Shown: positions 53,461 to 64,000 of the stretch, one piece after another
Numbering within the stretch: the first letter of the stretch is position 1
How the letters are laid out: each line of letters begins with the position of its first letter
Assembly: GCF_001401155.1 (NCBI RefSeq)
Contig: NZ_LJRO01000153.1
Location: 248,001 to 312,000, forward strand
Direction of reading: 5' to 3'
Source of the DNA: Pseudomonas tremae
GTDB lineage: Bacteria; Pseudomonadota; Gammaproteobacteria; Pseudomonadales; Pseudomonadaceae
Length of the DNA: 64,000 nt
The notes under the pieces: model-generated
What the model saw: the letters and a program-made list of their open reading frames with translations, nothing else
Told to the model about the DNA's origin: nothing
Databases searched by the model: none
Translations under genes and position numbers: made by a program

Positions 53461-56400
53461 TCAATGAGGGTCCAAAATGCTGTGGACTTTCAAAACCCCT
53501 TTTTTTGGTGGCTCGAACATCAAGCGCCAGGCGCCACGCCCTGTACTTTTGCCAACGCCGGGCAGGTCCAGCGAGTAAAGCCCTGCTTTCGATGGATGCA
53601 GGCTGCCCTTACCTTCCAGGCGGTACTTTTCAACGGCTTTTTTGACGACCGGTATCAGATCGTCCTGGATGTTTTTCTGGGCTTTCTTGAAAGCGCTGCT
53701 CTCGAAGAATCCACTCATGTCCAGTTCGAACAGTTTTTTCCCCGTGCTTATGTCCGGCGAACTTGTGTCACTTCCCGAGCCACTGTCGGACTTCTTCGCT
53801 TTGGAGCCCTTCTTGCCACCGCGCAGTCCTACCGACACCTGCACCCAGCTACCCTTTTCGTCGAAGCGGATCGGCACCTGATAGTACGCATCTGGACGCC
53901 TGGCATCGATCACTCGCCAGGTAGCGACATCGGTGTCGTACCTGACCGCATAGGTCTTGCCCTGCTGCACCGCATAAAAACGACTGGCAGCACCTTCCTG
54001 AACCTTTTCGTGGACACCTTTGTAAATCCCGTCTTCACGCAGGTTCAGTCCACGAGGCGCTCTGGAGACGGCAATCTTCGGATCAAGTGCCGCGCGGCCA
54101 ACTGCAATTGCTGTCGGCGATTTGACCCGGCGGCTTGTCGGAACAATCAAGCCATCAGCCAGCAACAACGCCGCCTGGACAAAATACAACGAGGCACCTT
54201 TCTCATCACCGCCAGCCTTCTGGACGCCTTGCCAGATGGCGTAAAAGCTTCGGATCGCGGCAATCGGCAACCTGACCCTGAACGGCGCGAAAGCAAGCAC
54301 GATGTCGCCGAAGGTTTTAGCAATTTCCCAGGCACTCTCCCAGTTGGTCTCCCAGGTGCTTGTGGTTTGTTCGTCTACGGCAGAAATGACACGCTCGACC
54401 TCAAAATCATAAATGGCCTCGAGAAAACTCCCGTTACACGGCAGCAACTCCATCGATAGAGCATCCCGACCAGCCGTCAACGCATGCCTGATATCGGCTC
54501 GGGATGCCAGATGCGCCCTGCTGACCAGATAGTCCAGCAAAGCAGGCTCGAGGAGTACCTGATTCAGAAACTCCTCAGCGCTGCTTATTTCCCGAAAACA
54601 CAGGCCATCAGGCGCCTGCGGAGTAAAAACGACTACCGTCACCACGCTAGCACGCGACTCGACGCTGAATACCAGAATCCCGCCCAATGGAATGCCGTGG
54701 ATGGACAACTGGCTGACCTGGATGCGATGCCCCTCCACTGCCTCCCGCTCGTCGTTATCGACCGGGTGATTCAGTGCCGCCATTACCCACTTGTAGCCTC
54801 TGTTGGCCAGTTCCTCGGGCAGACCGCCATCACCCAGAAAATCACCAGCCATTTTCGCTTCGATCGCATCCAGACGCATCTGGGCTTGCATGGCCCGCGC
54901 ATAACACTCCCGGTGCCATTGACCAGAGGCAGAGGTCGAGAGGACGGTCCTCAGGAAATTCGAATAGTCTTCGCCGATGTTCAAATCACGAATCATTGCG
55001 AACAGATAGCCTGCATTCAAAAAGCTGAGCCGTTGCCCCTGACTGTCAAATGCATGGCTTGCGAGAAGGAAATTGAGGTTGGTGACAGCAAGGTTTTTCA
55101 GGGATAGATCAGTGAGGCTGCGTGACTCGGTCACGTATTGCGGCTCCAGCTCCGAAGGACCTGCAAAACCGAAATCGATATCCACCACAGTGTCCGGATC
55201 AATTTCGACACTGTAGGTGTGGACACTGATTTCGTCAGGGTCCACCGCTACACCGTGATCGAGCATGATTCGCTCTTTCAGTTTTTCACGCGCATATTTT
55301 CGTAGCTGCTCTGGCTGACCGTGCAGGGAAGGGTCGAGCAGATCAGGCGTCTGTGCTTCGAGCAACGCCATGCTGTAATCATGTACCGCCGTCTTCCAGT
55401 TGCGCTTATCGGCGTCGGTTGCGTTCGCAAACCATTCGGGCAAAAAACCGGTATCGATTTCAGTTGGTTTCTCGGGGTCGAACCAGCCTTGGTTTTCATT
55501 AATCGCCTGCCGGGTCAAAAGGCTGCGGAAACCTTTTGTATCCTGCTCGAACTGCAGCCCCAACAGCGCGCGTTCGTCATCCTTCAATTGCGAACTGATT
55601 GCCAGATAGAAACTGTCGGTGCCCTCTTTGAATTCGGTGATCTCGCGATTACTCGCATCCTGTGCGCGATAATTACCGTAGCCGTCATGCAGCAATACAA
55701 TCTGGGTTTCATCCGTCCTGGCAGCTACATATGCCTCCTTGTCGACTTCGACGATAACGAGTTCACGCCGCAATTCGCTCGCCAACAGCTCACTTGCAAC
55801 CTTGTAGGCCAGTTCATGTGTATACGAATTGAAAAACCGTGTTCGTGACAGGCCATCAATCGCCAGACTGCTACTCCATTCTTTCGAGGAAATAGTCATC
55901 GCCTCAACGAAAGCATCCGGCAAAATGCCGTTTTCCAGGAAGTCAGTCTCCTGCTCCTCTGACAGTTTCATATGATCCTGCAGGTCTTCAAGACGTCCGA
56001 GCGGCACGTCGGGGGTCAGTGCGTTGAGTATGCTCAGGACTGGAGAGCGCTCAGCCTGCCCGCGCTTCCAAAGCGGCAAAAATGGATTGGGCGGCCTGAT
56101 CAGCGATTGGCTCTTGAAGGCGAAGTCAGCAGCCAGAAAGGCGTCGAAAAACAAAGGCCGCTGCGCTCGCGCCAGCCCGGCAACCTGCTCACGCAGGGTC
56201 ACGATTCGGCCGGGCACACTGTTGCTTCCAGGGAAGTTGCCACCCGCGCCCAAGGTACAACTGGGTGGCAGCTGGCTGAACACCAGATGCAACAGCGGCT
56301 CTTCATCGGCGATGGAAACACCATCAGGCGCGATATACGTATCGTCAGCGCTTTGCGTCAATACGACGGTCTGTCGAGCAACGCTTTTATCGTTGCCTTT

Positions 56401-56685
56401 CAAATACAGCGCCAGCACTTCGTCGTTTTCGCTCTGAACCCGAAGCATCAGGTCAGCAGGCCATTCCGGCATTTGAACCAGCAAGGCAAACAGCGCGCCG
56501 TCATCGCCGTCAGGGAAGTAATTCTTTTCCGGGAAGTGCTCAATGAACTGATCAACGAATCGGTCCGCACGCTCGCGAGCACGATGCTCGCGAATGGCAA
56601 GGGTGCTGGGCGTGAACCGATGTGATCCAGCGTCCAGTTGATCATAGGACCGGGCCAGCTTGCCCGCAGGTGCTGCTCTCGACAT
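53461..56685 (-). CDS. Large dermonecrotic-toxin-like protein with separate C-terminal tip domain
   Basis: A 1074-residue protein resembling the DUF6543/dermonecrotic-toxin-domain proteins of Pseudomonas. No signal peptide. A long helical N-terminal body covers about residues 1-800. A hydrophobic patch at about 815-850 (IVLAFAPFRVRLPIAAIRSFYAIW) may be used for membrane entry. A beta-rich segment with FYAVQQGKTYAVRYD and WRVIDARRPDAYYQVPIRFDEKGSWVQV comes next (about 905-955). A Lys/Ser/Gly linker (about 958-982) then leads to a 92-residue tip ending GRGAWRLMFE...GVLKVHSILDPH, reminiscent of RelE/ParE-type folds. ATG 56685 follows AAGGAA. No immunity-like gene is adjacent. Target unknown. Confidence 0.75.
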   Translation of the reverse strand: MSRAAPAGKLARSYDQLDAGSHRFTPSTLAIREHRARERADRFVDQFIEHFPEKNYFPDGDDGALFALLVQMPEWPADLMLRVQSENDEVLALYLKGNDKSVARQTVVLTQSADDTYIAPDGVSIADEEPLLHLVFSQLPPSCTLGAGGNFPGSNSVPGRIVTLREQVAGLARAQRPLFFDAFLAADFAFKSQSLIRPPNPFLPLWKRGQAERSPVLSILNALTPDVPLGRLEDLQDHMKLSEEQETDFLENGILPDAFVEAMTISSKEWSSSLAIDGLSRTRFFNSYTHELAYKVASELLASELRRELVIVEVDKEAYVAARTDETQIVLLHDGYGNYRAQDASNREITEFKEGTDSFYLAISSQLKDDERALLGLQFEQDTKGFRSLLTRQAINENQGWFDPEKPTEIDTGFLPEWFANATDADKRNWKTAVHDYSMALLEAQTPDLLDPSLHGQPEQLRKYAREKLKERIMLDHGVAVDPDEISVHTYSVEIDPDTVVDIDFGFAGPSELEPQYVTESRSLTDLSLKNLAVTNLNFLLASHAFDSQGQRLSFLNAGYLFAMIRDLNIGEDYSNFLRTVLSTSASGQWHRECYARAMQAQMRLDAIEAKMAGDFLGDGGLPEELANRGYKWVMAALNHPVDNDEREAVEGHRIQVSQLSIHGIPLGGILVFSVESRASVVTVVVFTPQAPDGLCFREISSAEEFLNQVLLEPALLDYLVSRAHLASRADIRHALTAGRDALSMELLPCNGSFLEAIYDFEVERVISAVDEQTTSTWETNWESAWEIAKTFGDIVLAFAPFRVRLPIAAIRSFYAIWQGVQKAGGDEKGASLYFVQAALLLADGLIVPTSRRVKSPTAIAVGRAALDPKIAVSRAPRGLNLREDGIYKGVHEKVQEGAASRFYAVQQGKTYAVRYDTDVATWRVIDARRPDAYYQVPIRFDEKGSWVQVSVGLRGGKKGSKAKKSDSGSGSDTSSPDISTGKKLFELDMSGFFESSAFKKAQKNIQDDLIPVVKKAVEKYRLEGKGSLHPSKAGLYSLDLPGVGKSTGRGAWRLMFEPPKKGVLKVHSILDPH

Positions 56686-56969
56686 GGCTATTTCCTTATA
56701 GCGACATGGATGGCGGGAGCGTCGGTATGTCGATGAGCCCCCGATGAGGGCGCGAGAGTAAGCGCTTTCCAGAAGCATCAGCAGAGGGCAGAAACCAGCG
56801 GTAACGCATCGGCTGTCGTACCTGCTTCAGCAGGTCATGACCGGAATCAAGGGAAGGGGATGAAACCTCGAGAAGCCGCCCCTGGCAGGGCGGCAAAACT
56901 CAACGAGCGGCATGTTTGAGGACTGAGTCAGAGTTATTTCAAGAAGTCACAACTCAGCCTTATCGTCAC

Positions 56970-58497
<1,528 letters not shown>

Positions 58498-58509
58498 TAG
58501 CAGCTGCTT

Positions 58510-61500
58510 TTATTGCGGATTCGCACGGGTACTGGAGAGCAGCGATTTCAGGTTGGCCGCCTTGGGCTTGACCAGCCAGAAGCGACGCAGGTAGTCGTCC
58601 AGGTTTTCTGCCAGATTGCGACCCCACTCACTGTCGGTCTCCGCCACATACTCGTTCAGAACGCTCTGCAGGTGAGTGCGATAGGCTTCCATCGACTCGC
58701 CGCTGATGCGCTGGATCTCGACCAGCTCGTGGTTGACGAGGTCAACGAAGGTGTTGTCCTGGTCGAGCACATAAGCGAAACCGCCGGTCATGCCGGAACC
58801 GAAGTTGTAACCGGTCTTGCCCAATACGCAGACGAAACCGCCGGTCATGTATTCGCAGCAGTGGTCACCGGTGCCTTCCACAACCGTGTGCGCACCCGAG
58901 TTACGCACTGCGAAACGCTCGCCTGCCGTGCCCGCAGCAAACAGCTTGCCGCCGGTTGCGCCGTACAGGCAGGTGTTACCGATAATCGCGCTCTCGTTGG
59001 TCTTGAACGGGCTGCCCTTGGGCGGCACGATCACCAGTTTGCCAGCGGTCATGCCTTTACCGACATAGTCGTTGGCATCGCCTTCCAGATACATGTTCAG
59101 GCCACCGGCGTTCCACACCCCGAAGCTCTGACCGGCAGTGCCTTTGAAGCGGAACGTGATCGGCGCCCTGCTCATGCCCTGATTGCCGTGCAGCCGGGCG
59201 ATTTCGCCAGAAATCCGCGCGCCGATGGAACGGTCGCAGTTGCAGATGTCCAGTTCGTACTCGCCGCCACTGAGCGCTTCGATGGCCGGTTTGGCCAGCT
59301 CTACCATTTTCTCTGCCAGCAGCCCTTTGTCGAATGGCGGGTTGCGATCAACCAGGCTGAATTGTGGCTTGTCAGCCGGTATGTGATCGCTGCCCAGCAA
59401 AGGCGTGAGGTCCAGATGCTGCTGCTTCTCGGTTTCGCCCGGCAGAATGTCCAGCAGGTCGGTACGACCGATCAGCTCTTCCAGCGAGCGAACGCCCAGC
59501 TTGGCCAGCCACTCGCGGGTTTCTTCAGCCACATAAGTGAAGAAGTTGATCACCATGTCGACGGTGCCGATGTAGTGGTCCTTGCGCAGCTTTTCGTTCT
59601 GCGTCGCAACGCCGGTGGCGCAGTTGTTCAGGTGACAGATACGCAGGTATTTGCAGCCCAGTGCAATCATTGGCGCGGTGCCGAAGCCGAAGCTTTCAGC
59701 GCCGAGAATCGCCGCCTTGATCACGTCGAGGCCGGTTTTCAGGCCACCGTCGGTCTGCACCCGGACCTTGCCGCGCAGATCGTTGCCGCGCAGGGTCTGG
59801 TGGGTTTCCGCCAGGCCCAGTTCCCACGGCGCGCCAGCGTATTTGATCGAGGTCAGCGGCGATGCACCGGTGCCGCCGTCGTAGCCGGAAATGGTGATCA
59901 GGTCGGCATAGGCCTTGGCCACGCCTGCGGCAATGGTGCCGACGCCGGCTTCTGCCACCAGCTTGACCGAGACCAGCGCTGCCGGGTTGACCTGTTTCAG
60001 GTCGAAAATCAGCTGCGACAAGTCTTCGATGGAGTAGATATCGTGGTGCGGCGGCGGCGAAATCAGCGTCACGCCCGGTACGGCATAGCGCAACTTGGCG
60101 ATCAGGCCATTGACCTTGCCGCCCGGCAGTTGCCCGCCCTCGCCCGGCTTGGCGCCTTGCGCGACCTTGATTTGCAATACGTCGGCATTGACCAGGTATT
60201 CAGGCGTGACACCAAAGCGGCCAGTGGCGATCTGCTTGATCTTGGAGCTGCGGATCGTGCCGTAGCGCGCAGGGTCTTCGCCGCCCTCACCGGAGTTGGA
60301 GCGTGCGCCCAGCCGGTTCATCGCCTCGGCCAATGCTTCGTGAGCTTCAGGCGACAAGGCCCCCAGCGAAATACCGGCCGAGTCGAAGCGCTTGAGGATT
60401 TCGCTCAGTGGCTCGATTTCGTCGATGTTCAGCGGCTGGTCGAGGGTCCTGACCTGCAGCAAGTCACGGATCATCGACACCGGACGCTGATCCACCAGCG
60501 CGGTGTATTCCTTGAACTTGCTGTAGTCGCCCTGCTGCACAGCGGCCTGCAGGGTACTCACCACGTCCGGGTTATAGGCGTGGTATTCGCCACCGTAGAC
60601 GAACTTCAACAGACCGCCCTGCTGGATCGGCTTGCGCGGGCTCCAGGCTTCGGCCGCCAGCGCTTTCTGTTCGGCTTCGAGGTCGACGAAGCGCGCGCCT
60701 TTCAGACGGCTCGGCACACCACGGAAGCTGGTGTTGCAGACTTCCTCGGACAGGCCGATGGCTTCGAACAACTGCGCGCCACGATAGGACGCAACAGTCG
60801 AGATACCCATCTTCGACAGAATCTTGAGCAGGCCCTTGGTGATGCCTTTGCGGTAGTTCTTGAAGACTTCATACAGATCGCCCAGCACTTCGCCGGTACG
60901 GATCAGGTCGCCCAGCACTTCGTAGGCCAGGAACGGGTAGACCGCCGAAGCACCGAAACCGATCAGCACAGCGAAGTGATGCGGGTCACGCGCCGTGGCG
61001 GTTTCGACCAGAATGTTGCTGTCACAACGCAGGCCCTGTTCAGTCAGGCGATGGTGAACAGCGCCGACTGCCAGCGAAGCGTGAACCGGCAGTTTGCCCG
61101 GCGCAATGTGGCGGTCGCTCAGCACAATCAGGGTGTGCCCGGAACGCACCGCTTCTTCGGCCTGATCGGCTACGTTGCGCACAGCGGCTTCAAGGCCCAG
61201 GCTTTCGTCGTAGTTCAGGTCGATGATGTGGCGCTCGAAACCCGGACGCTCGAGGTTCATCAGCGAACGCCATTTGGCCGGCGAAATGACCGGCGAGCTG
61301 AGGATCACGCGCGAAGCATGCTCTGGCGACTCCTGGAATATGTTGCGCTCGGCACCGAGGCAGATCTCCAGCGACATGACGATGGCTTCACGCAGCGGGT
61401 CGATCGGCGGGTTGGTGACCTGCGCGAACTGCTGGCGGAAGTAGTCGTAAGGCGAGCGCACACGGCGCGACAATACTGCCATCGGCGTGTCATCGCCCAT

Positions 61501-62955
61501 CGAGCCCACGGCTTCCTGGCCCTGCTCACCCAATGGGCGCAGCACCTGATCACGCTCTTCGAACGTGACCTGATACATCTTCATGTACTGCTTGAGCTGC
61601 TCGCTGTCGTAGAAAGCCGAACCGTGGTCGTTGTCTTCCATGGTGGCCTGAATGCGCAGCGCATTCTTGCGCAGCCATTGCTTGTACGGATGACGCGACT
61701 TGAGGCGGTTGTCGATGGCATCGGTGTCGAGGATCTGCCCGGTTTCGGTGTCCACGGCGAAGATCTGCCCCGGACCGACACGGCCCTTGGCGATGACGTC
61801 TTCGGGCTTGTAGTCCCACACTCCGATTTCCGACGCGAGGGTGATGTAGCCATTCTTGGTCGTGACCCAGCGCGCCGGGCGCAGGCCATTGCGGTCGAGC
61901 AGGCATACCGCATGACGACCTTCGGTCATCACAATGCCGGCCGGGCCGTCCCACGGCTCCATGTGCATGGAGTTGTATTCATAGAAGGCGCGTAGATCCG
62001 GGTCCATGGTCTCGACGTTCTGCCACGCAGGCGGAATGATCATGCGCACGCCACGGAACAGGTCGATACCACCGGTAACCATCAGCTCGAGCATGTTGTC
62101 CATGCTCGACGAGTCGGAGCCCACGCGATTGACCAGCGGGCCGAGTTCGTCCAGCTCCATCAGGTCATTGGTGAACTTGGTGCGACGCGCCTGTGCCCAG
62201 TTGCGGTTGCCGGTGATGGTGTTGATCTCGCCATTGTGGGCCAGAAAGCGGAAAGGCTGGGCGAGCGGCCATTTCGGCAGGGTGTTGGTCGAAAAGCGCT
62301 GGTGAAACACGCAGATCGCGGTTTGCAGACGCTCGTCGCTAAGGTCCGGGAAGAAGGCCGTGAGATCGGCCGGCATCATCAGGCCTTTATAAATGATGGT
62401 CTTGTGCGAAAAGCTGCAGATGTAGTGGTCGGTGTCTGCGGCGTTGGACACCGATGAACGACGACGCGCGCTGAACAGCTTGATTGCGAATTCCTGATCG
62501 CTCAGGCCTTCACCACCGATATAGACCTGCTCGATTTTCGGCAGACGTTCCAGCGCCAGCTGACCCAGCACGCTGGTATCAATCGGTACCTGACGCCAGC
62601 CCACCAGCTCCAGGCCTTCGGCCAGGATCTCGCGGTTCATGTTTTCGCGCGCGGCCTCGGCTTTGGTGTCGTCCTGATTGAGGAACACCATGCCCACAGC
62701 GTATTGGCGGGGCAGATCGGCGCCAAAGTGTTCTTTGGCCATTGCGCGCAGGAAGCCATCGGGCTTCTGAATCAACAGACCGCAACCGTCGCCGGTCTTG
62801 CCGTCGGCATTGATACCGCCACGGTGGGTCATGCAGGTCAGGGCCTGAACGGCCGTCTGCAACAGGTGATGACTGGGCTCGCCCTGCATATGAGCGATCA
62901 GGCCGAAGCCGCAGTTATCCTTGAATTCATCTGGTTGGTACAGACCTGCTTTCAT
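58510..62955 (-). CDS. gltB: Glutamate synthase large subunit
   Basis: Converts glutamine and 2-oxoglutarate to two glutamates. The 1481-residue protein is full length. Order: N-terminal glutamine amidotransferase with nucleophile Cys15 ([10 protein letters not shown]; residues 1-14 are the likely propeptide), central domain, FMN synthase domain with [11 protein letters not shown] (about 890) and the Fe-S cysteines in [20 protein letters not shown] (about 1120), and a C-terminal beta-helix with repeated glycine motifs. I use ATG 62955 ([11 protein letters not shown]) over a GTG six nt upstream, matching the conserved N-terminus. An 1160-residue plus-strand open frame inside it is an artefact. 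Confidence 0.97.
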   Translation of the reverse strand: MKAGLYQPDEFKDNCGFGLIAHMQGEPSHHLLQTAVQALTCMTHRGGINADGKTGDGCGLLIQKPDGFLRAMAKEHFGADLPRQYAVGMVFLNQDDTKAEAARENMNREILAEGLELVGWRQVPIDTSVLGQLALERLPKIEQVYIGGEGLSDQEFAIKLFSARRRSSVSNAADTDHYICSFSHKTIIYKGLMMPADLTAFFPDLSDERLQTAICVFHQRFSTNTLPKWPLAQPFRFLAHNGEINTITGNRNWAQARRTKFTNDLMELDELGPLVNRVGSDSSSMDNMLELMVTGGIDLFRGVRMIIPPAWQNVETMDPDLRAFYEYNSMHMEPWDGPAGIVMTEGRHAVCLLDRNGLRPARWVTTKNGYITLASEIGVWDYKPEDVIAKGRVGPGQIFAVDTETGQILDTDAIDNRLKSRHPYKQWLRKNALRIQATMEDNDHGSAFYDSEQLKQYMKMYQVTFEERDQVLRPLGEQGQEAVGSMGDDTPMAVLSRRVRSPYDYFRQQFAQVTNPPIDPLREAIVMSLEICLGAERNIFQESPEHASRVILSSPVISPAKWRSLMNLERPGFERHIIDLNYDESLGLEAAVRNVADQAEEAVRSGHTLIVLSDRHIAPGKLPVHASLAVGAVHHRLTEQGLRCDSNILVETATARDPHHFAVLIGFGASAVYPFLAYEVLGDLIRTGEVLGDLYEVFKNYRKGITKGLLKILSKMGISTVASYRGAQLFEAIGLSEEVCNTSFRGVPSRLKGARFVDLEAEQKALAAEAWSPRKPIQQGGLLKFVYGGEYHAYNPDVVSTLQAAVQQGDYSKFKEYTALVDQRPVSMIRDLLQVRTLDQPLNIDEIEPLSEILKRFDSAGISLGALSPEAHEALAEAMNRLGARSNSGEGGEDPARYGTIRSSKIKQIATGRFGVTPEYLVNADVLQIKVAQGAKPGEGGQLPGGKVNGLIAKLRYAVPGVTLISPPPHHDIYSIEDLSQLIFDLKQVNPAALVSVKLVAEAGVGTIAAGVAKAYADLITISGYDGGTGASPLTSIKYAGAPWELGLAETHQTLRGNDLRGKVRVQTDGGLKTGLDVIKAAILGAESFGFGTAPMIALGCKYLRICHLNNCATGVATQNEKLRKDHYIGTVDMVINFFTYVAEETREWLAKLGVRSLEELIGRTDLLDILPGETEKQQHLDLTPLLGSDHIPADKPQFSLVDRNPPFDKGLLAEKMVELAKPAIEALSGGEYELDICNCDRSIGARISGEIARLHGNQGMSRAPITFRFKGTAGQSFGVWNAGGLNMYLEGDANDYVGKGMTAGKLVIVPPKGSPFKTNESAIIGNTCLYGATGGKLFAAGTAGERFAVRNSGAHTVVEGTGDHCCEYMTGGFVCVLGKTGYNFGSGMTGGFAYVLDQDNTFVDLVNHELVEIQRISGESMEAYRTHLQSVLNEYVAETDSEWGRNLAENLDDYLRRFWLVKPKAANLKSLLSSTRANPQ

Positions 62956-63315
62956 AGACACTTTCTCACCAGGCTGCCTCTTTACGAGGCAAATTTCCTT
63001 TTAATTCAACCAATTACCTGACACGCCGAACGTACGCCGGCTTCGGACAGGCAAAACGGAGGTCATTGTACACAGCGACACAAGGGCTAACAAATTTAGC
63101 GACGACTGGCTGATAATCAATGTCGCAATTATGAAAGTTTTAAAACGGGTCGCTGTGCTAGTCAAAGCATTTGTTCATGAATCTGACTGACGCGACGGGA
63201 GACTGTAGAGCGCTTGTAACGCAGACACCGCAAGCAGCACGCCAATAAAGTGGCGCACTGGAGCGGGTTAAGTCAGGTTTGCTTGGTGAGCGGCCCGGAT
63301 AGAGCCGCTGCGACT
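62956..63315 (-). promoter_or_regulatory. gltB promoter and leader region
   Basis: A gap of about 350 nt without a gene. On the minus strand it holds a leader hairpin GCCTC-N5-GAGGC (62990-62976) about 20 nt before the gltB ATG, an AT-rich stretch around 63120-63175 suited to a promoter, and a hairpin AGCGGC...GCCGCT (63289-63309) just after the SPOR gene stop. No clear T-run terminator follows that gene, so read-through into gltB is possible. Confidence 0.5.
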
Positions 63316-64000
63316 TCAGCGACTGGCGCCGAGCTCTTGTTGGACGCTGGCGACAGTACGAGGCCAAGGTTTACCAGCCTGAACCTTCGCTGGCAATACC
63401 TTGATGGCTGCCAGGGCGGCAGCACGGTCAGGAAAGTTGCCATACGTGACGACGTAAAGCGGCTTGCCCTGCAGGGTTTTCTTGAAGTAACGGTACTCGC
63501 CGCCCTGTTCCGCGATGTAGGCCTGGGCAGTTGCTTCAGAGCTGGTGCCGAGGATCTGCACCACGTAATGGCCAGGTGCCTGGCTGCTGTACCAGCTACC
63601 ACCGGTCGCCGGTTTGGCAGCTGCCGCTGGTTTTTCGGCAGGCTTGGCAGCCGGGGCCGGCTTGGCCGTCGCGACCTGAGCCGGAGCAGGCTTGGCGGCT
63701 GGGGCTGGCGCCGGAGCTGCCGGGGTAGGTGCAGGAATCGACGAACGCGGCGTTTGGGCCGCCGCCTGACCTGCAGGTACACCGGCTGGCGGTGCAGTGG
63801 TGGTCACGGTTGGAGGCTGAGCAGGCGACCCGGTAGGCACTGCGTCTTCGTCAGCATCGCTGGAGCCGGCGGCTTCAGCCAGCGGGCCGCGCATCACCGG
63901 CTGCGAATTGCCATTCATGGGCAACGGCATCGGTTGGGAATTGCCCGCGAACTCGATGGCAGGGCCACCGTTGTTCGATTGCTGAGCAGTCGGCTTGCCT
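63316..64000 (-). CDS. SPOR-domain protein, DamX-like (5' end beyond window)
   Basis: C-terminal 227 codons of a larger gene; the frame is open to the window edge. A long Pro/Ala/Lys-rich linker (repeats such as APAPAAKPAPAQ) leads to a SPOR domain over the last 80 residues: GHYVVQILGTSSEATAQAYIAEQG and LYVVTYGNFPDRAAALAAI. SPOR domains bind denuded peptidoglycan at the division septum. Its location upstream of gltB fits the DamX-like gene that follows aroB in pseudomonads; the N-terminal ATPase or membrane part is outside the window. Confidence 0.85.
   Translation of the reverse strand, partial: GKPTAQQSNNGGPAIEFAGNSQPMPLPMNGNSQPVMRGPLAEAAGSSDADEDAVPTGSPAQPPTVTTTAPPAGVPAGQAAAQTPRSSIPAPTPAAPAPAPAAKPAPAQVATAKPAPAAKPAEKPAAAAKPATGGSWYSSQAPGHYVVQILGTSSEATAQAYIAEQGGEYRYFKKTLQGKPLYVVTYGNFPDRAAALAAIKVLPAKVQAGKPWPRTVASVQQELGASR

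Noticed and set aside
53416..54459. Plus-strand open frame antisense to the 3' part of the toxin gene
   Set aside because: No ribosome site or recognisable domain; it runs across the real stop and terminator region of the minus-strand gene.
58513..61995. Very long plus-strand open frame (1160 codons) antisense to gltB
   Set aside because: It is an exact consequence of the biased codon use of gltB on the other strand. Its translation shows no domain, and gltB is unmistakable.

Overview
The window is about 64 kb of gene-dense, roughly 60% GC chromosome. It looks like a fluorescent Pseudomonas, most likely of the P. syringae group. The pointers are an S-adenosylhomocysteine riboswitch ahead of ahcY, a complete mdc malonate decarboxylase operon, the order SPOR protein/gltB/gltD/hemE, the order rsmE/bioA/amine oxidase/yceI/rhlE/metF/ahcY, and REP-type repeats of the TTCGCG(G/A)ACAAGT(C/T)CGCTC type. 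The genus assignment is strong; the species assignment is inference. I see no tRNA, rRNA, CRISPR array, insertion sequence or prophage.

Layout. 148-603: cysteine-cluster protein. 830-6074: L-threonate/tetronate catabolic operon (dehydrogenase, kinase, decarboxylase, GntP-type permease, isomerase) feeding dihydroxyacetone phosphate. 6221-9410: acyl-CoA thioesterase, then the methyl cycle genes ahcY (with SAH riboswitch) and metF. 9723-18353: RhlE-type helicase, cytochrome b561 and YceI pair, a secreted flavin amine oxidase with a histone-H1-like Lys/Ala tail, bioA, rsmE and a TrhA/hemolysin III membrane protein. 18508-26754: malonate use, with mdcR convergent to mdcABCDEGHLM. 27020-28441: an orphan PAAR spike protein and an orphan ParA ATPase.

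28749-45622: a tightly overlapping plus-strand aryl polyene (APE) pigment cluster of 19 genes. It holds the unusual type II PKS set (CLF-like ApeC, ACPs ApeE/F, ketosynthases ApeO/R, ketoreductase ApeQ, dehydratases ApeI/P) with ligase and dehydratase fused into one protein. Around this core are an aromatic amino acid ammonia lyase, a flavin halogenase-like enzyme, a methyltransferase, two acyltransferases, a glycosyltransferase, a thioesterase, a LolA-like protein, an MMPL exporter and a lipoprotein. Together these imply an aryl head group that is made from an aromatic amino acid, tailored, extended, lipid-linked and moved to the outer membrane.

45831-48094: divergent LysR regulator and MFS exporter. 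48482-52171: operon of a GntP-type permease, an RpiR regulator and a D-aminoacylase, with a clear inverted-repeat operator candidate upstream. 52239-53303: hemE. 53461-56685: a large dermonecrotic-toxin-like protein with a distinct small C-terminal tip, inserted between housekeeping genes. 56970-62955: gltD and gltB (NADPH glutamate synthase). 63316-64000: the 3' part of a SPOR-domain (DamX-like) gene cut by the window edge.

The most interesting points are the toxin tip domain with no visible immunity gene, the halogenase-like and ammonia lyase enzymes in the APE cluster, the Lys/Ala-rich tail on the amine oxidase, and several inverted or direct repeats that look like operators.
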